Origin: Schistosoma mansoni
Lineage: Eukaryota; Platyhelminthes; Trematoda; Strigeidida; Schistosomatidae
Assembly (NCBI RefSeq): GCF_000237925.1
Contig: NW_017386065.1
Location: 372,001 to 436,000 of the forward strand
Length of the DNA stretch: 64,000 bases
Reading direction: 5' to 3'
Below, in pieces: positions 26,201 to 41,000 of this stretch. The number at the start of each line of letters is the position of its first letter. Position 1 is the first letter of the stretch. The position numbers and the translations under genes are program-made. The notes beneath the pieces were generated by a model. That model was not told the origin of the DNA. It worked only from the letters and a program-made list of their open reading frames with translations, and did not search any database.

Positions 26201-29200
26201 AGTGATACGACCAGTCGAAAATAGCTGGAATGAGGCTTAAACATGTGATCAACCGGTTACAAGTCAACTCTTCTTATATGTAGAAACAGTTCTTTTAGAT
26301 TTTTGATCTATAGATATATCTCGATACTTGTATTCTGTCGCCTATGAATAACCCTTATCAAAACTATTTAGACAGATCTAATTTATAACATTTGTGCATA
26401 ACATATTTATTTCCGATCTTACTCAAGTCTTATAAGTGTTATGCACTCACTTTTTTAAAAAAGTAACGAATAACCACGGTATAGAGAAAATAAAAAAAAT
26501 AAAACAGAACCAATCTTTGAAAAATTCAGAAGATTTTACAACTAAACAGCAATCTAGAGTGATAAACTCTGAAAATCAGTTCTGTTCGAAAAAAGGGCTC
26601 TCATCATGGACTGATTTCAGATGGGGAATTACTAGGAAACCGAGAGTACTTGACAGCTTTTTTGTTTCAGTGTAGGACTCTCAAACAAGGATCTGACCTC
26701 GGAATTTGTAGTCTTATGGTGAATGTTTTATCTCTAGATCACTGACTTTGGATCCAGTGCTTAATAGGTTATTTTAACATAATCGATCTTATTTTAATTT
26801 ATTTGTTTTGGTTGTTTGGATTTTCCAACTGACATTTAGGATTGCGACTGATCAGTCTCTTTTTAGCATACGTGCATCTTTTGTAGGTTGCCTCAATATC
26901 CTCAATAAGTCACAAGTATTTTAAGAAGAAATAGATAGTGGTTTGCAGTAGAATCCAGAACGCGTGCTTCATGTTTTTTGGGACTCGTCAGCTGGACATA
27001 AGTACATTCCACAGTTGGTGCTCACTGGATTTCATCGCTGACCAACATCCATCTCTGCTTAAAATGTCTGTAACTTAGTGAAATGATCGAGGCTATCCAC
27101 ACAAGATGCACATATTCTAATAAAATACTAACAAATTCCCGTCCTAATGAGAGGATTCAAACAATCAATACAAACGAATTAAACTTCACCCCATTGCATA
27201 ACACAGTGACTATTTGGGCTCAGTAGCTAAGTGGATGACGCGATGGCATTTTGAAGCGAACGATACTGGGTCCGAGTTCCGAAGTAAATATCAACCTTGA
27301 AATGTAGATACATCCAGTCGGCAAGTTCCAAATGGGACGAAACGCGCTTGGTCGATCCCTTTACTAACTACCATCTATCTTTGCTTACAGTTTTATTTTA
27401 CTTTACCAACAACGTATTCGCCTTAATTTCGACCATATTTTTAGCATCATAAGTGTTGAACCTTATGAGTATTTGTCGGAAAGAATGTTATTCCTTCATA
27501 TATCTGTGGATTAATAAGGATTAAGATAGAAACGTAACACATTAATTCTAACTTACTGCTGTTGGTGATGACCTTCAACATTCGTTTCAATATCTACATG
27601 TAATGAATTATCTGGTTCTTGGTATGAATCTGAGTTAATATCGACACGGCTATCAACATCATTATGTATATCATGACTAATAAAATGTGATTCTTCATAG
27701 GTTGTCGAATCTACTTTTTGATATGATTCTTCGTCAGTTTCACTTGCTTCAACTTTTCTTTGAATAGCAAAATCTGTTTCATTTGACAGATGATGATTAT
27801 TGTATGAAAATCCTTCTAGAGTCTGATTAGTATTTATTATTTGATCTGTACTTGAATCAACTTGATATTTAGTAGGATCACTAGGATAATTTGTTGCCAT
27901 ACTAAGTAATGAATAATCTGGTATCATCTCATCATCTTGAGCATTTGTAATATCATGTTCTAAAGAAACATTTTCAACCCCTGATTCGATATTTTGTTGT
28001 GAGTAAATTTCATGGGAATTCATTGTTCTATTATAGTCATCAGTTGTTATACCATCATTCATGTTATTATCATCAATATTTGTATGACTTAAAAAGGATT
28101 CATCATATTCAGTATTGATTTGTTTTTGTTGATATGGTATGACAAATTCTTTTTCCATTTCATCAATATCTGAATTAGTTTCTTCAATTGGTTTATGTTG
28201 ATCCAATTGTAGATAATTCATTTCAATATGTGTTTCTTGATCTGGTAGACATTGTTCATGTTTTTGTTCATAACAATTTTTAATGGATTTAGGTGTGTAA
28301 TTCTCTTCATACTTTGTCAATAGTTCTGGAGACGATTTTTCTAAGTTTTCTTCCTCATTCTCTTCATCTAGGTGTGCATGAGTTTGGATATTGTATGGTT
28401 GAAAAGAATGATCTATAACATCATCACGATATTGTATATTATCAAGATTATTGACTTGTTCTTCTTTTTCATCTTTTGTACCATGTGTTAAATATGTTTG
28501 TTCATCAGTGATGAGATTGATGTGTGTTTGGTTGTAAACAGGTTCATTATCCACTGCTTTTATCACATCAGTTCGTGAAGATTTCGTCAATTCATCATTG
28601 TCATTATCATCATCATTTTGAAGTGAATGGTTTTCAGGTACATAACTATAAGGTTGATTGAAATGTAAATTATTCTTATCATCGGACAAAGGAATAACTT
28701 CGGTGAGAAAATCAGATGATCCGATAATGTTTACTTCTTCAATTTTGTTTGAATCAATTATTTTGGGCTCAATTTCATTTTCTTCCGCTTCTCCAATTAC
28801 TTTTTGTTCTGTGTTGAAGTTATTTGAGGACTGTAGTAATTCATGAGGTTCTTCAACTACCTCTTTCTCGAAAACGGATGGTGATAGTTGATCCTGTAAC
28901 TGATTTATAATATCGTTGAAATGTTCTGTAATTTGTTCTCTATGGATACATTGTACATCCTGGATATTTTCATTAGACGTTTCTTCTATTGATCGTGGTT
29001 GATAGTGTATTTCACATTCATCTAGGTTTCCGGATTCCTCTTCTTCTTTGAAGTCAGGTTGTTCTGTCAAGTTACTAGATCGAGATTCAGTGAAATCAGG
29101 CATCAAGTCAGTAGTTACATTAGCAACAACATCTGTTTCAGCATGGAATGGAGATAATTCATCTTGTGAATGATCCATTGAGTAATTTATCAACTTTTCT

Positions 29201-32200
29201 CTACCTTCCATTTGTATCATCTCATTTTCATCAGGATACTGTTTAATTTGTTCATAGTATCCACCTTCTTCTATTGGTTGTTGACTTTGTATCTTGTCAA
29301 AGGAATTATCCATTTCACCTGGTGTAGTTACAACAACATTATCACTGCATGGGGACATTTGTTCTCCCGACTTCAGTGTTTTATTGGTCAATGGAGATAA
29401 ACCATTTTCTAGAATACTCAAAGAGTTATCATAACGATGGTCAATAATATCTTCTTTTTCATATGATAAGTCTCGAGTGTCTAAATTAAATTCCTCATCT
29501 AGTTGTTGCTGTTCACCTTTGTCTTGGTAATTTTCTTCGTTGCGTTCAACAACCTGTTGTTCTTTTAAAACATTATTTACATTGAATCCAGACTCAAAAA
29601 TGTCATCATTTTGTCCCGTTTCTTGTGTCTCCGTCAAATACTTTGCATCGTGAGAACTTTCCACCAACGACTGTTTGTTGGCAGTGAATGGTAAGGATTC
29701 TTCTTGTAAATAATTCACATAGGTTTCGTTATCTTCAATATCAACATTTCTGTTTAGTTCGTCTTCTACTTTTTGTTCTAAATATTGTGGTTCATGTTGT
29801 TCGATTACTACACTATTACCTACAGATTTATTAATATCAGTTTCAAAAACTACTGGTGATTCTGTCATATCCACATCAAATGGAGTATCAAATGGTGTTT
29901 TATAAGATTGCATATCAGGAAATCCTAATGAAGATACACTTCCCTCCTTCGTTACTTGATTTTGTTCATACTGACTTATATTAAAAGAATTCATTTCCTT
30001 CTCTAACACTTCATGTTCCTGTTCTTCTTGTTCTTCCTCCTCCTCCTCCAGTTCCTCACCTTCGGCTAATGAATCATCACACGATAATGGTGTACTTGGT
30101 TTTAATTCACATTCTAAGTCAATAGCCAATTGCTCATCGGATTCTTCCGCCAGCATTTGATTTTCTTTTAACACTTTGTGTACTTTATATTCTTCTTCTT
30201 TTTCTCCAACCTCATGTCGTGGTTGTTTTACTACTTCTTGTGGTTCCTCTTCTTCCTTTTGTAATGATGTTCCTGTTGAAAGGATGCGTTGATTATCTGT
30301 TATGACAAACTGATTTGTAGGTGATAAATTGTCTAAATGATTTCCTGAGTTTTCATGTATAGATGATTTCATCAAACTGTTTAACATTGGATCGACCGAT
30401 GTTAATTCATTATTAAGCGATATATTCTGAAGTGTAACAGGAGGTAAGGAGGAATTAACCAATTCTGTTGTCTTTCCAATTGTTTCAGATTCTTCTTTAA
30501 TAGGTTTAGCGCTTGGTACACGATTACTTACCACATTTAAACTGGAAGCCTTCTTTGTTTGTAATTTATTTGGTAGGTGTGTTGTTGGCTCTGATTTACG
30601 AGAAGGAGCTTTTGATCCATGCTGGTTAACAAGATTAGAATGTGCTGTCAAACGTTCTGCCGTGGTAGTAGTAGTCTTCGGTTTTCCTAGAGGTGTTGTT
30701 TTAGGTCCAGACAATGGCCGAGTAGTTGTTTTCAACTCTCCATTAACAGGTTTCGTAGATGCAACAAGCGGTTTCGATGCATTGAATGACTTCTTTGTGT
30801 CTACTGAAGACAATGGACGTTTTTGATGAGAATCAACTCCGTGGGAATTATTCATTAATTTAGAGTTAGTTGTATTCTCATTGACCGGTTTTTTCAATTG
30901 GTTTACTGATAACGATGGCGTCTTCGATGGAGTAGTAGGCGCTGCTCGTTGACTATGATTAGGAGTTGAAGAAATAGGCCTCGTTGGTGATGGCTTAGCA
31001 TTCATCGTAGAATTAGTTGTTTTTGATGTAATTGTCTCTTTTTGTCCTGTTGCATGGAAAGTGGGTTTACTAAAAGGAAACGAGAGAAATTTGAATAAAT
31101 ATTACATTTATTTATTTAAATTATTAAAAATTTAATTGAAGAAAAAAAGAAAATACAGACTGCAATATCGATTTCCTTTATACACACCAAATAGAGATGG
31201 AAAAGATGCATTGAATAAACAAAACCCAAGAGAAATCTCCGTTCTTCAACGGATACAAAACTAAAGAAACAAATTGATCGTAAAATAGAAATAATCGTAC
31301 TTGAACCAACTGCTCTTCTTAATTCCCACTCACACATATATGCAAACGTACAAACAAAAATGAATGAAGATTCTATCAATCGACTTTTGTATTATACTTT
31401 AATAGTAGTAAAGTAGGATGAATCGCACCGAAATAGTATATTGTAAATAAAATGAAATTGCTATTTATGGATGTTTTCTCCTTTACAGGATATTTAATGG
31501 GATGTTTGAAAAATCTTTTGAAAGTCGATTTTTTTAGAAAGTTTCTCGGAACATTCTAGAAGCCATGCTCTTGTGAATCTGTTAGCCCTACTATTGGTAA
31601 AAATTGTTTAAGTTAATTGGGTCCAGAATAGGCGATCAATGAAGATTCATTTGATACGAAAACGGATCTATGTGACTAAAGAGATGAACCATCAATATAC
31701 AAATACACGTCAACGGTAAAAAAGCAGCCAGGAAGAACAATGATGGGACATTCGATAGATCATTTGCTTCAAGGCCAATTACAAGCAGAGAAAATAAGAT
31801 ATATAACATCTACATGCTATACTTACAACTAAAAATATGTGGGAGTCACGTGTTACTAACACATTTTGACGATCGCAATAATACACAGATTTTAAAGTCC
31901 ACAATAATATCTATTTTTTGGTAACGACGACAAGTCACAAAAATACTAATTTGGATCAGCTCTAATAATTAGCATCTTTGTTAAACACTGCTATAAAACT
32001 AAAATCGCTGGTAATTTCTGAAATTAATCTTCAAAATCAACATCTCATAATTTCGCTTTCTAGTCTCAATCAGCGTTCGAGTGCTGGGAATTGTATGGGT
32101 CTAGAAATTATCGGTATGAAGTTGTTATTTAGCGTTCAGTGCACAGATTTCATCGATTTCTGGCCATTGATAAAAAGAACAACGCTTAAAGCCTAAGAAA

Positions 32201-35034
32201 GTGATCTCAAATTTCACCTGCTCGTGAGTGTTTTTTAATCATATCTAATTTTGTTTCTAATATTTACGTAGACTTACTAGAAAGAAAATCTACTTTTGTC
32301 GACCAAGTGTACTGCCTGTTGCGGCATCATTTTAACATGCAGCCACATTGTATCATTGGCTACAGTAAACTGATCAGAATTCCATTCATTTTCTTCACGA
32401 TTCAAAACAAACCTATTCTTCATAACCACTATTCGTAATGCGATTGAGTAACAGAATAAAAATGTAATAACTTGATAGTTTTGAGGGAGATTTTTTTGTG
32501 AATGGTAGTGATACTATATGGAGCGTAGAATATATGAAATAGAATGCAAATACAAATCAATAACGTAAATACGAATCTACCGTACTATGTTGTCAGGTAT
32601 ATGAATTTTACAATGACAAGAAATACTACTGATCTGCCACTATCCCAACAGTATTAGTAGTAGTAGTAGTATGGGTTAAGCGATTACAATGTGATTCGCA
32701 TAGATTTATTAAAGTTAACATATTTATGTTAAATACATTAGATCATATTGGAGTCGAAATTTCTTTCTTTTTTTAAAAAAGCTCTTTAACTTAATTGGAT
32801 ACATAATGGTATTTAGGTGACGAAGAAAAGTAACGTTTGTTTTCAAAATATTTCCCAAAATCTTCAGGTCAAATAAAATATGTTGTAGACAAAGTGTATA
32901 CCAAAAAATACAAAACTTTGGCACAGAAAAACTTTGTATAATAAAATTACATTCCATGAAAACAGTTAGAAAACAAGATGGTAGTTTCTCTCATATTTGA
33001 CCGGGCCTCAATATCAAATGCCAATGTAGATATATGATTTAAGTGACCATTGTTAACATAGATATTGGTAAGTTTATTTAATTAGCCGCCTAAAACATGA
33101 ACAAGGAAACCTGAAATGACTTCCAAGGTTTCAAATGGGAAGTCATAACCGGTAGAGTTCAACAATTACACAAATGATACAGTTAGTCACCGATAGCAAT
33201 AAGTAATTGTCACAACATATAACGAACCGACTAATTTTGGGAACGTGGATCATTCGATTCTTACTTAGTAGTAGAAATATTCCGCGCTTGTCAACTGAGC
33301 TGAGGATACTTGGGTTTCAGTTTGTGAGTCGGCATTCTAGGGAAGTCTTAAATTAAGACAAAACAACTGATTTGTTTTTAGATTTTTAATTTTTATTAAA
33401 CTAACCTCATTTCATCATAAATGTCTTGTCACTAGGTGATTAATTTCGAGATGAAATTTCGATGTTTTTGGAGATAATTGATAGGGAGTGAAGTAAACTG
33501 AACAACACAAGAGAAATTAACTCTAAAAATATCAACGGATTGGATTATCTCAAATTGAATAAGTTTAAAATGTGGAAAGTTAGGATTACAGATCAATGAT
33601 TGAAGATTACTATGGTCGCTGTGCGACCTGAAGGTTCTAATGTTGGGATCAATATAAAACTGTTAACGGACAATGCTAAGGAAAAATTATATATTCAGTT
33701 TAATGCTGGAATTTAATGATTTACTGTCAATTGTTCATTAGTTCGTGATGAAACTTAATTTTAAATTTTTATTTCGGTAGATTACTGAATTACCTTGTCC
33801 TTTATTTCGGTTTGAAAGGATAAATATAGTAAACTTCTTTGACCAATCAAGGATTCAAGAACAGAGAAACAGATGTGTAGAATACTTTGAGTAACTAGGC
33901 AATGCTTAACTTGGGATCGTGAAGAGAGAATGAAGAGAGAAAGGCCGAGAAACATATTGTGTCGTGAATTGGTAGGAGATATGAAAAGAATCTATAGGAA
34001 CTGGAAACTACTGGAAAGGATTGTTCAGAACAAAGTTATGTGGAGTAAGCTGGTGGTTTACCTGTGCTCCTGCACGAAAGTCAACAGGCGTAAGTAAGTA
34101 TTAAATTTATTTACACCCTCGCTATACTATTTTGATGTGCCTGCAAAGTATTTTTTCATTTAAGTAATTATCTAGCTAATGCAGAATTTAAAGTGAATGA
34201 TTAAAACTGAAAATTGGTCATATGAACTTGTGTATATATGACATTGATTATTTTCTGGATCTTGAATCAACTCTAAAGTAAGTATATACAGATAACTCTC
34301 TTTGCTTAACTACTGAATTAAACAATTTTTTAAATTCATTTAGTATTGCTTGTTCATCCCATCGCACAAGCAAGTGGCTATCAGGACTCAGTAACCGAGT
34401 GGATAACGCGATGGCTTTTGAAGCGAGGATACTGGGTTTGAGACCCAGAGTGAACATCAACTCTGAGATGCAGGTACATCCAGCTGACGAGTCCCAAATA
34501 GGATGAAACGCGCGTCCTTGATTCCACTGCTAACCACTATCCATCTCTGCTTAATTTTTTTAATGTTAAAGGTTAGAAATTAATGACTTTTTGTTTTTAG
34601 TCTTTAAATTTTAATTATTCGGTTGCAGATTTAGATTCGTTAATGATTATTCTTTGAATTAGACATTTGAAAATTCCTATACTTATCCTCTAAAAATGGA
34701 ACTTTCGATCATTGTTTTACAATTGAATCGAATAATGATAATAAATCCATTGATTTTCTATACACATAATTCGCCTTCGAAAAAGCAGACGTTTCATTCT
34801 ATTTATATTAGCTTACCAACAAGTGTAATGAACAAGTTATATAAGATTAATTTCACTCTGCTGAGTATTATTAGATGGAGTTATTAGTAACAATAAAGTG
34901 GTGTGTGCTACTGATATCGACGGATATAAGTAGTATGAGTTATCAATCAAAAGTGAAGTACCTGGTGGCAGGAGGTTAAGAAGATTGAATAAAATAAAAC
35001 GAGAACAGAGAATTATTGGTGTGGAAATGAAGAA

Positions 35035-35080
<46 letters not shown>

Positions 35081-38000
35081 ATATGCAAATTATCAATCAC
35101 AATGTCATTTGAAATGATATTGTTTCAATGAATTTCACATATTTTCTTATTCAGTACTCCTCAACTCCGGAAGACGTATAACAGCAAAGTCCTAACTAAC
35201 TATTTATCATATCAACTAGGAAACATAAATAAATCAATTTCTGAAGTAACCAATTCATCATTGGATAAAAAATTAACTTTATCTATATCCCATATAAGAT
35301 CAATAGATCAAATATTTTTCAATCATTGTCTTATTTATTGTTCATTATTTATTAATTTTTATTCATTTAAAGACAGTCAGTGTATAACAATAAGGTATTA
35401 GGTCTATTTTATTAAATCAGTAGTATCATTGTATCATTTCTACTGAATGAATGAAACAGTATTCTTGATCTCATAACAAATGAAACTCTGATCGATATGA
35501 ACACTAATTTACAAAAAAACAATGACAATATACACAAAGTGATCTACTTTGACAAGATGGTGTTTCGAATAAATTGAAGATTGAACTCAATGAATGACAA
35601 GTCATTGAAAAGTTCATTGTCAAACATATTCATATAAACAAACATAAACGTTGATATTTTAACATTTGTCATGTTCATACATTAAAAGTAGACTATATTG
35701 TGTTTATATTGTTGTATCTTCTCTAGTTTATAATCATCAAAAATGAATCACTAGGAGGTTCTTGAATAGATTACAAATTTTCCTACGAAGTAATGACTAT
35801 GTGATTAAAACTATTGACTTCCAACCAATTAGTCGTAGATATGAATCTCTTTGTACTTGCTACAATCTCATCACCCAGGCAGTAATATTACTAGATCTGA
35901 TATAAACAACATGACTCATGGTTGGGTACAATAAACTTACACATCGTAAATGAATTTCAACGAACAAGTTGAATAATACCAAATTCAGTCTGTTTTAATC
36001 AACGTAAGACATCGAAAAAAATGTACACTTGGACTAAGTTGTTACAGTTAACAAAAAAATTGATTAAAATAAAAATTAAAGAAGTCAAACTGACAATTGG
36101 ATCAATGGTAGTAAGAACAAATCTGAACATAGAGAGAATGTAATTTGTAAGCAAGATATTGAGAAGTAAGGAAGTATGATAAGCTCATAAATCAAAGAAA
36201 GATAAAGGATGTATAATTCAGATGTCACTTAAGGTTTGTGATCATGTTGAAGAATCTAAATTAGCAATTTGTACATCCCAACAACACTGCTTCAACCAAT
36301 AATCAGTGAATGAATCAACGAATGCCATGTATTTGGTTGACGGTTCTTTGCTGACTTCCTACCTCATACTCTATAAATCACCACTGCATCTCAACCTAGA
36401 TGGTGGCTAGGAATGCATAAAATATGTCCAAATCATCACGAATAATATTCGTATATGTGGAACCTTAAACGGCTGTATGTTCTATCGATGCGTTCATGTG
36501 TTGAGAATACAAAAGATAAACAAAAGTAGAACCAATCTAGACATTTAATTGAAGAGAGTAAGTTAAAAGTTTGAAGGAATTGCAAATTACAATCACAAGT
36601 TAGTTGTTGTGACGGCTCACAGAAAAAGCAATGAAACTTCCATAGGCTCTAATGGGGCCGAAGAGATTCCGTCAAATCACATCCTAATAAAATTTCTAGA
36701 ATACAGACATGGCATGCTATAACTAGAGAGTTGTATACACTTCCTATTTGAGGATTGGGTGGATTGTAATGTCTTTTACAGTCTATATCAGAAACTATAA
36801 ATTCATTTCTAGAAGCTCTTCATCAGTACTTTGGTAATGTATCCTGAACTTACTAGTGACAATCTAAGATGTTCATGAAAATGCCCTAGCATTTAACTTT
36901 AATTTCTGTCTTTCACCAATTTCATTGAAAATGATGGATCAATAAACAGATATATCATTCTAAACCAGTACTGCTTTTTTGTTAATTCATGGGACCTTCA
37001 TTTGTTGCAGTATACACTATAACAATAGAACATTGAATCTGAAATCTTTAGTCCTAATTATACCAGATACTAATCAAATATCTGTACAGTACTTCTTGAT
37101 TTTCAATGAAATTTTTCCAGTTGTTGTCAATTTCTGATGTTCAACTAATATTGAATTAAGGCATCATCCTTAACTCCTAACCATTTTAGTAACTTATATC
37201 AGTTCAAACAGAAAAAGTAAAAATGGAACAAAAGTTTATAATTACTGGAGAAGAGACTAGCAGTACATTTAACATGAAACAAGATTTCCTAAACTAATTA
37301 CATTCTACACTAAATGAAATGCATGTTTTATCCATGTTGTAATAAAGGAAAACCCATTAGGTATTTCCTGGATTTCTAGTGAGAAGCAGTAACCAGAGGA
37401 GTTCAACAAGGTGTGTTGTGAGATATCAACTCGATGAAGGCAACGGTGGACGGTTGCTAAATTTCGTAGATTGCTTTAACTTAGACATTAACACCGTTGG
37501 ATGCCAACTCACTGGTCTAGTGGTTAGGCGCTCGCACACGAAACTGATGGGTCTTGGGTTCGAATCTCGTGAGTAGGGATCGTGGATACGCACTGATGAG
37601 CAATGCCACAATAGGCCGAAACGACCATACAATGCTTTCAGGCTTTCCATGGTGGTCTAGCCTCAATTGACTCACGCTTTCAACTATAAAATCCCAAATT
37701 ATTCATTATTTTATTAGTCAATTAATCAATCTACAAACCCTTGCCATATACAGACATACATTAGACAGACATACAAAATAAATATCAAGACACATAGATA
37801 CAGACATACAATTATTAAAACAGTATTGAATATTGAAAATAAAACGTTGTTTTTTTTTCGTTTAAAAATTGAACAATGATGAGTCATTGATTCATTTAAA
37901 CAAACAAATAATATAGAGACAAATATCTCTGATAAATCGATTGGCATTAGAGATAGATAGATAGATAGGCAGTTAGATACAAGTAACGAGAGTAGGTTAT

Positions 38001-41000
38001 ATCTGCATGTATTAAAAATGAGTAAAGTATTTCCATGACGAATTTATTCAGTCCTTCTTTTTTTTTCTTATTTTCACAAAATGTAAAGTCAAACAAATTC
38101 AAGGTAGGTGTATATGTGTGTGTATGTGTGTTTGAGTTTAACACATATATACATACACACACATTAGTGTATATCATGTACATGTATCTGTTTAGTCAAT
38201 CATAGTAACTTAACTAAACAAAATGTACTGTACTGTAGAAAACAAACATATTTTCTGTTGTATTACATTAAAGTTTATTAATAAATGAAGTTTTAAAAAG
38301 AGATTTCACTTATAATATGTAAGTGGGATGAAATAGCCAAAATCATACATATAGGTATCGAATTGAATTGCCATATACAACATTTCACATGAAAACAAAG
38401 GAAATGAAATGAAATGGAACAACAGGAAATAGCTTAAAATAACAGTTGTATCAATTACAATGAAGTAAAGATTAAATATAAAGAATATATAGATGAAATC
38501 ATGAGTCAATTGAAACTAGACCACCATGGAAAACTTGGGAGCATTGGACGGCTGTTTCGTCCTATCATGGCACTCCTCAACAGTGCGCATCCACGATCCC
38601 GACTCACGAGATTCAAACCCAGGACCTATCAGTCTAGCGTGCGAGCGTCTAACCACTAGACCACTGAGCTGGCATCGAACGATGTTAATGTCTAACTTAA
38701 ACCAATCCACGAAGTTGAGCAATCATTCACCGATGTCTTCAGTGAGTTACTATCTCACAGCAGACACGGTTTTAATCCACTGGTCACTGCTTCTCACTGC
38801 CCAGGAGCTCCACAATAAGACGAAACAGCCATCCAGTGCTTCCAGATTTCCCATGGTGGTCTAGCTTCAATCGACTCATGATTTCAACTATATAAAATTA
38901 CTAAAATCTTCACAAAACTCAATTCTAATAAAGAATATAGTTCATAAATGAGTAAAATAGGTGAAAAAATATTAAAACACAATATTTAAAGACAAGAATA
39001 GAAGTACATCGATGTTCATTCACGTCACTCAATTTCTTTAAACACTAATCACCGTTATCATCCAGGGTTTTACCAGGTTTAGTCTACGAGTAGAAAGACG
39101 ACCGAGAAAAATATTCTATGACTACGTGGATTGATTTGACAACTTATTGTTTTTTTTCCAACCTACAGATATTTCGGAGGTACTTCTCTTCATAGCAGGT
39201 GGTGGTTGGGTAAACCTAACATTTCCTAACCAACTCATTAGACCATGATTGTATCAATTCAGGAACCAGTTTATTATCATTACTTAATCTCATCACTGGT
39301 CACTTCATTGTTTTATCGTACTTCAAAAATATTTCGAAAGTATATGTGATTGACTATCAGTAAATTAATTATTTAGTTTAATTGTCTTGTCTATGTTTCT
39401 CAGTCATAAACTGAATTATAAGATGAGTTTGCAAATTAAGATGAAAGGATTGGTCATTTGTTCCTCTGAAGATGTCAGTTCATGATGGAAATCATATTTA
39501 TAAAAACTGAAGACTTCATGAGAAATGACTGGAATTACTTCAATTTTTATAGATCTAACAATTTAGGAAGGAAAAATGATTAAAAAAACCCGAATGAAAA
39601 GTAAGAAAAAGGGGGTAGAAATAAGGAGGAATGTAATGAATTTTCAACTACCAATATATATTTGACAAAAATGTGGAATTAAAAATGCTGGAAATGACAA
39701 CAACGGTTACTTTCAGACTTTTAGTATTAACAGTAATGATAGTCATGAACGACACAAAATTATACATTACAGATAGACACCTTATAGGATCTGAGATGAT
39801 TACGTGAAGCCTATAATCTTTCAGCTTTTCAATTGACTAACATGGTATGATGGGACCTTAGTGAATGAGTTTACTCCAATGAACAGAACCTTACTCGACT
39901 ATATTGTCATGATTGGCAAGGCTAGTCACCGAGATTTCGGTAATAAAGCTACAGGTTGATAACCAACAAATTTTTATCAATTTTCATAGGATAAATACAA
40001 ATAATATAACAGTATTCACATAAAGAACTAAGACTGATTAAGTTTACTTGAGGAGATAAACGACTGGAACTTGTCAGTGTTATAATAAACTCTATATTCG
40101 TTAAACCAGTTCGTTTCAATTATCACGTATTAGTCAAGTGGATAACGATCTAGTGTCTGATGTTAGTCAAACTTCAGTATGAACATTGACATTCTGATAT
40201 GTAAAATTATACAATGCATGTAACAAATAGGCTTACAGTTTAAAATACGAATATTAAGCATACAGTCTACGTAAATGGAATTTCATGAAAAATAATTTAA
40301 AATAGTTGAGCCTTAGAACCAGTACATCATAAATCGGGAGCTATTATAAAAACAGCTAGCATTAATGCATATAAAAATAAATGGTATTAAACTTTTTTTT
40401 AACAATTCGGCATAAACTCACGAAGGACGTGCAGGTTGACCTCGTACTAATTGTTTTGCTCCAGGTTTGACAGCAGATTTGATAGTACGATTTGATGTTG
40501 GACCAGAAAGTTGTGGAATTTGACATAATCCCTTAATGAATCGTGCCAAATTTTGAACTGGATTAGTGTTCGTTGGTTGTACAGATGGCATTACAATGCA
40601 CAGAGGTTGATGTGAAGTAAAATCGTGTACAACTGATTCCCATATAAGTAAAAGACCAGAACGATGTGACAAAGGTTGTAGTTTTAATTCACCCCAACCT
40701 AATTTTGAATAAAGAACTACAGAAGAAGGGATAGTGTCATTTGTAGTATTAGAAGATGAAGCCCAAGTGCCTTCATGAGGACCTGATATAAGTGAAGGTG
40801 GAGTTAGTATTAAACCAGTGGATATATCGGACAATCCTTCTGTTGAGGAGTTATTTCCAGGTGGCACCAATATTTCACCTAATATACCGATTGAATCCTG
40901 TTCAGATTTTAATAATTCCGTCATGAATCGATATGTCAAAATACTTGATGGACACCAGTCAGGAAGAAGAGAAACATCTAATCTACAAGATACAGAAACG

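Larger units (their letters stand above)
23734..27556 (-). other. MAP1 intron (3.8 kb)
   Basis: Carries a solo copy of the LINE family 1 3' UTR repeat (24360-24505) and the long inverted A composite (26790-27390). 24510-26680 shows nothing beyond a CA microsatellite near 25365-25385. Confidence 0.65.
31070..40421 (-). other. MAP1 intron (9.4 kb)
   Basis: Holds a LINE family 2 fragment (33900-34115), an A copy (34331-34553), repeat F (34900-35080) ending in an AGT microsatellite, repeat H (36590-36735), repeat I (37235-37330), B copies (37375-37680, 38490-38927) and a decayed A copy (40125-40225). 31080-33880, 35110-36580 and 38950-40110 show nothing I can name. Confidence 0.65.

Noticed and set aside
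27557-31005. Giant open frame as a gene starting at its internal Met (31005)
   Set aside because: The frame stays open upstream to a good splice acceptor and fits the phase of the exon before it.
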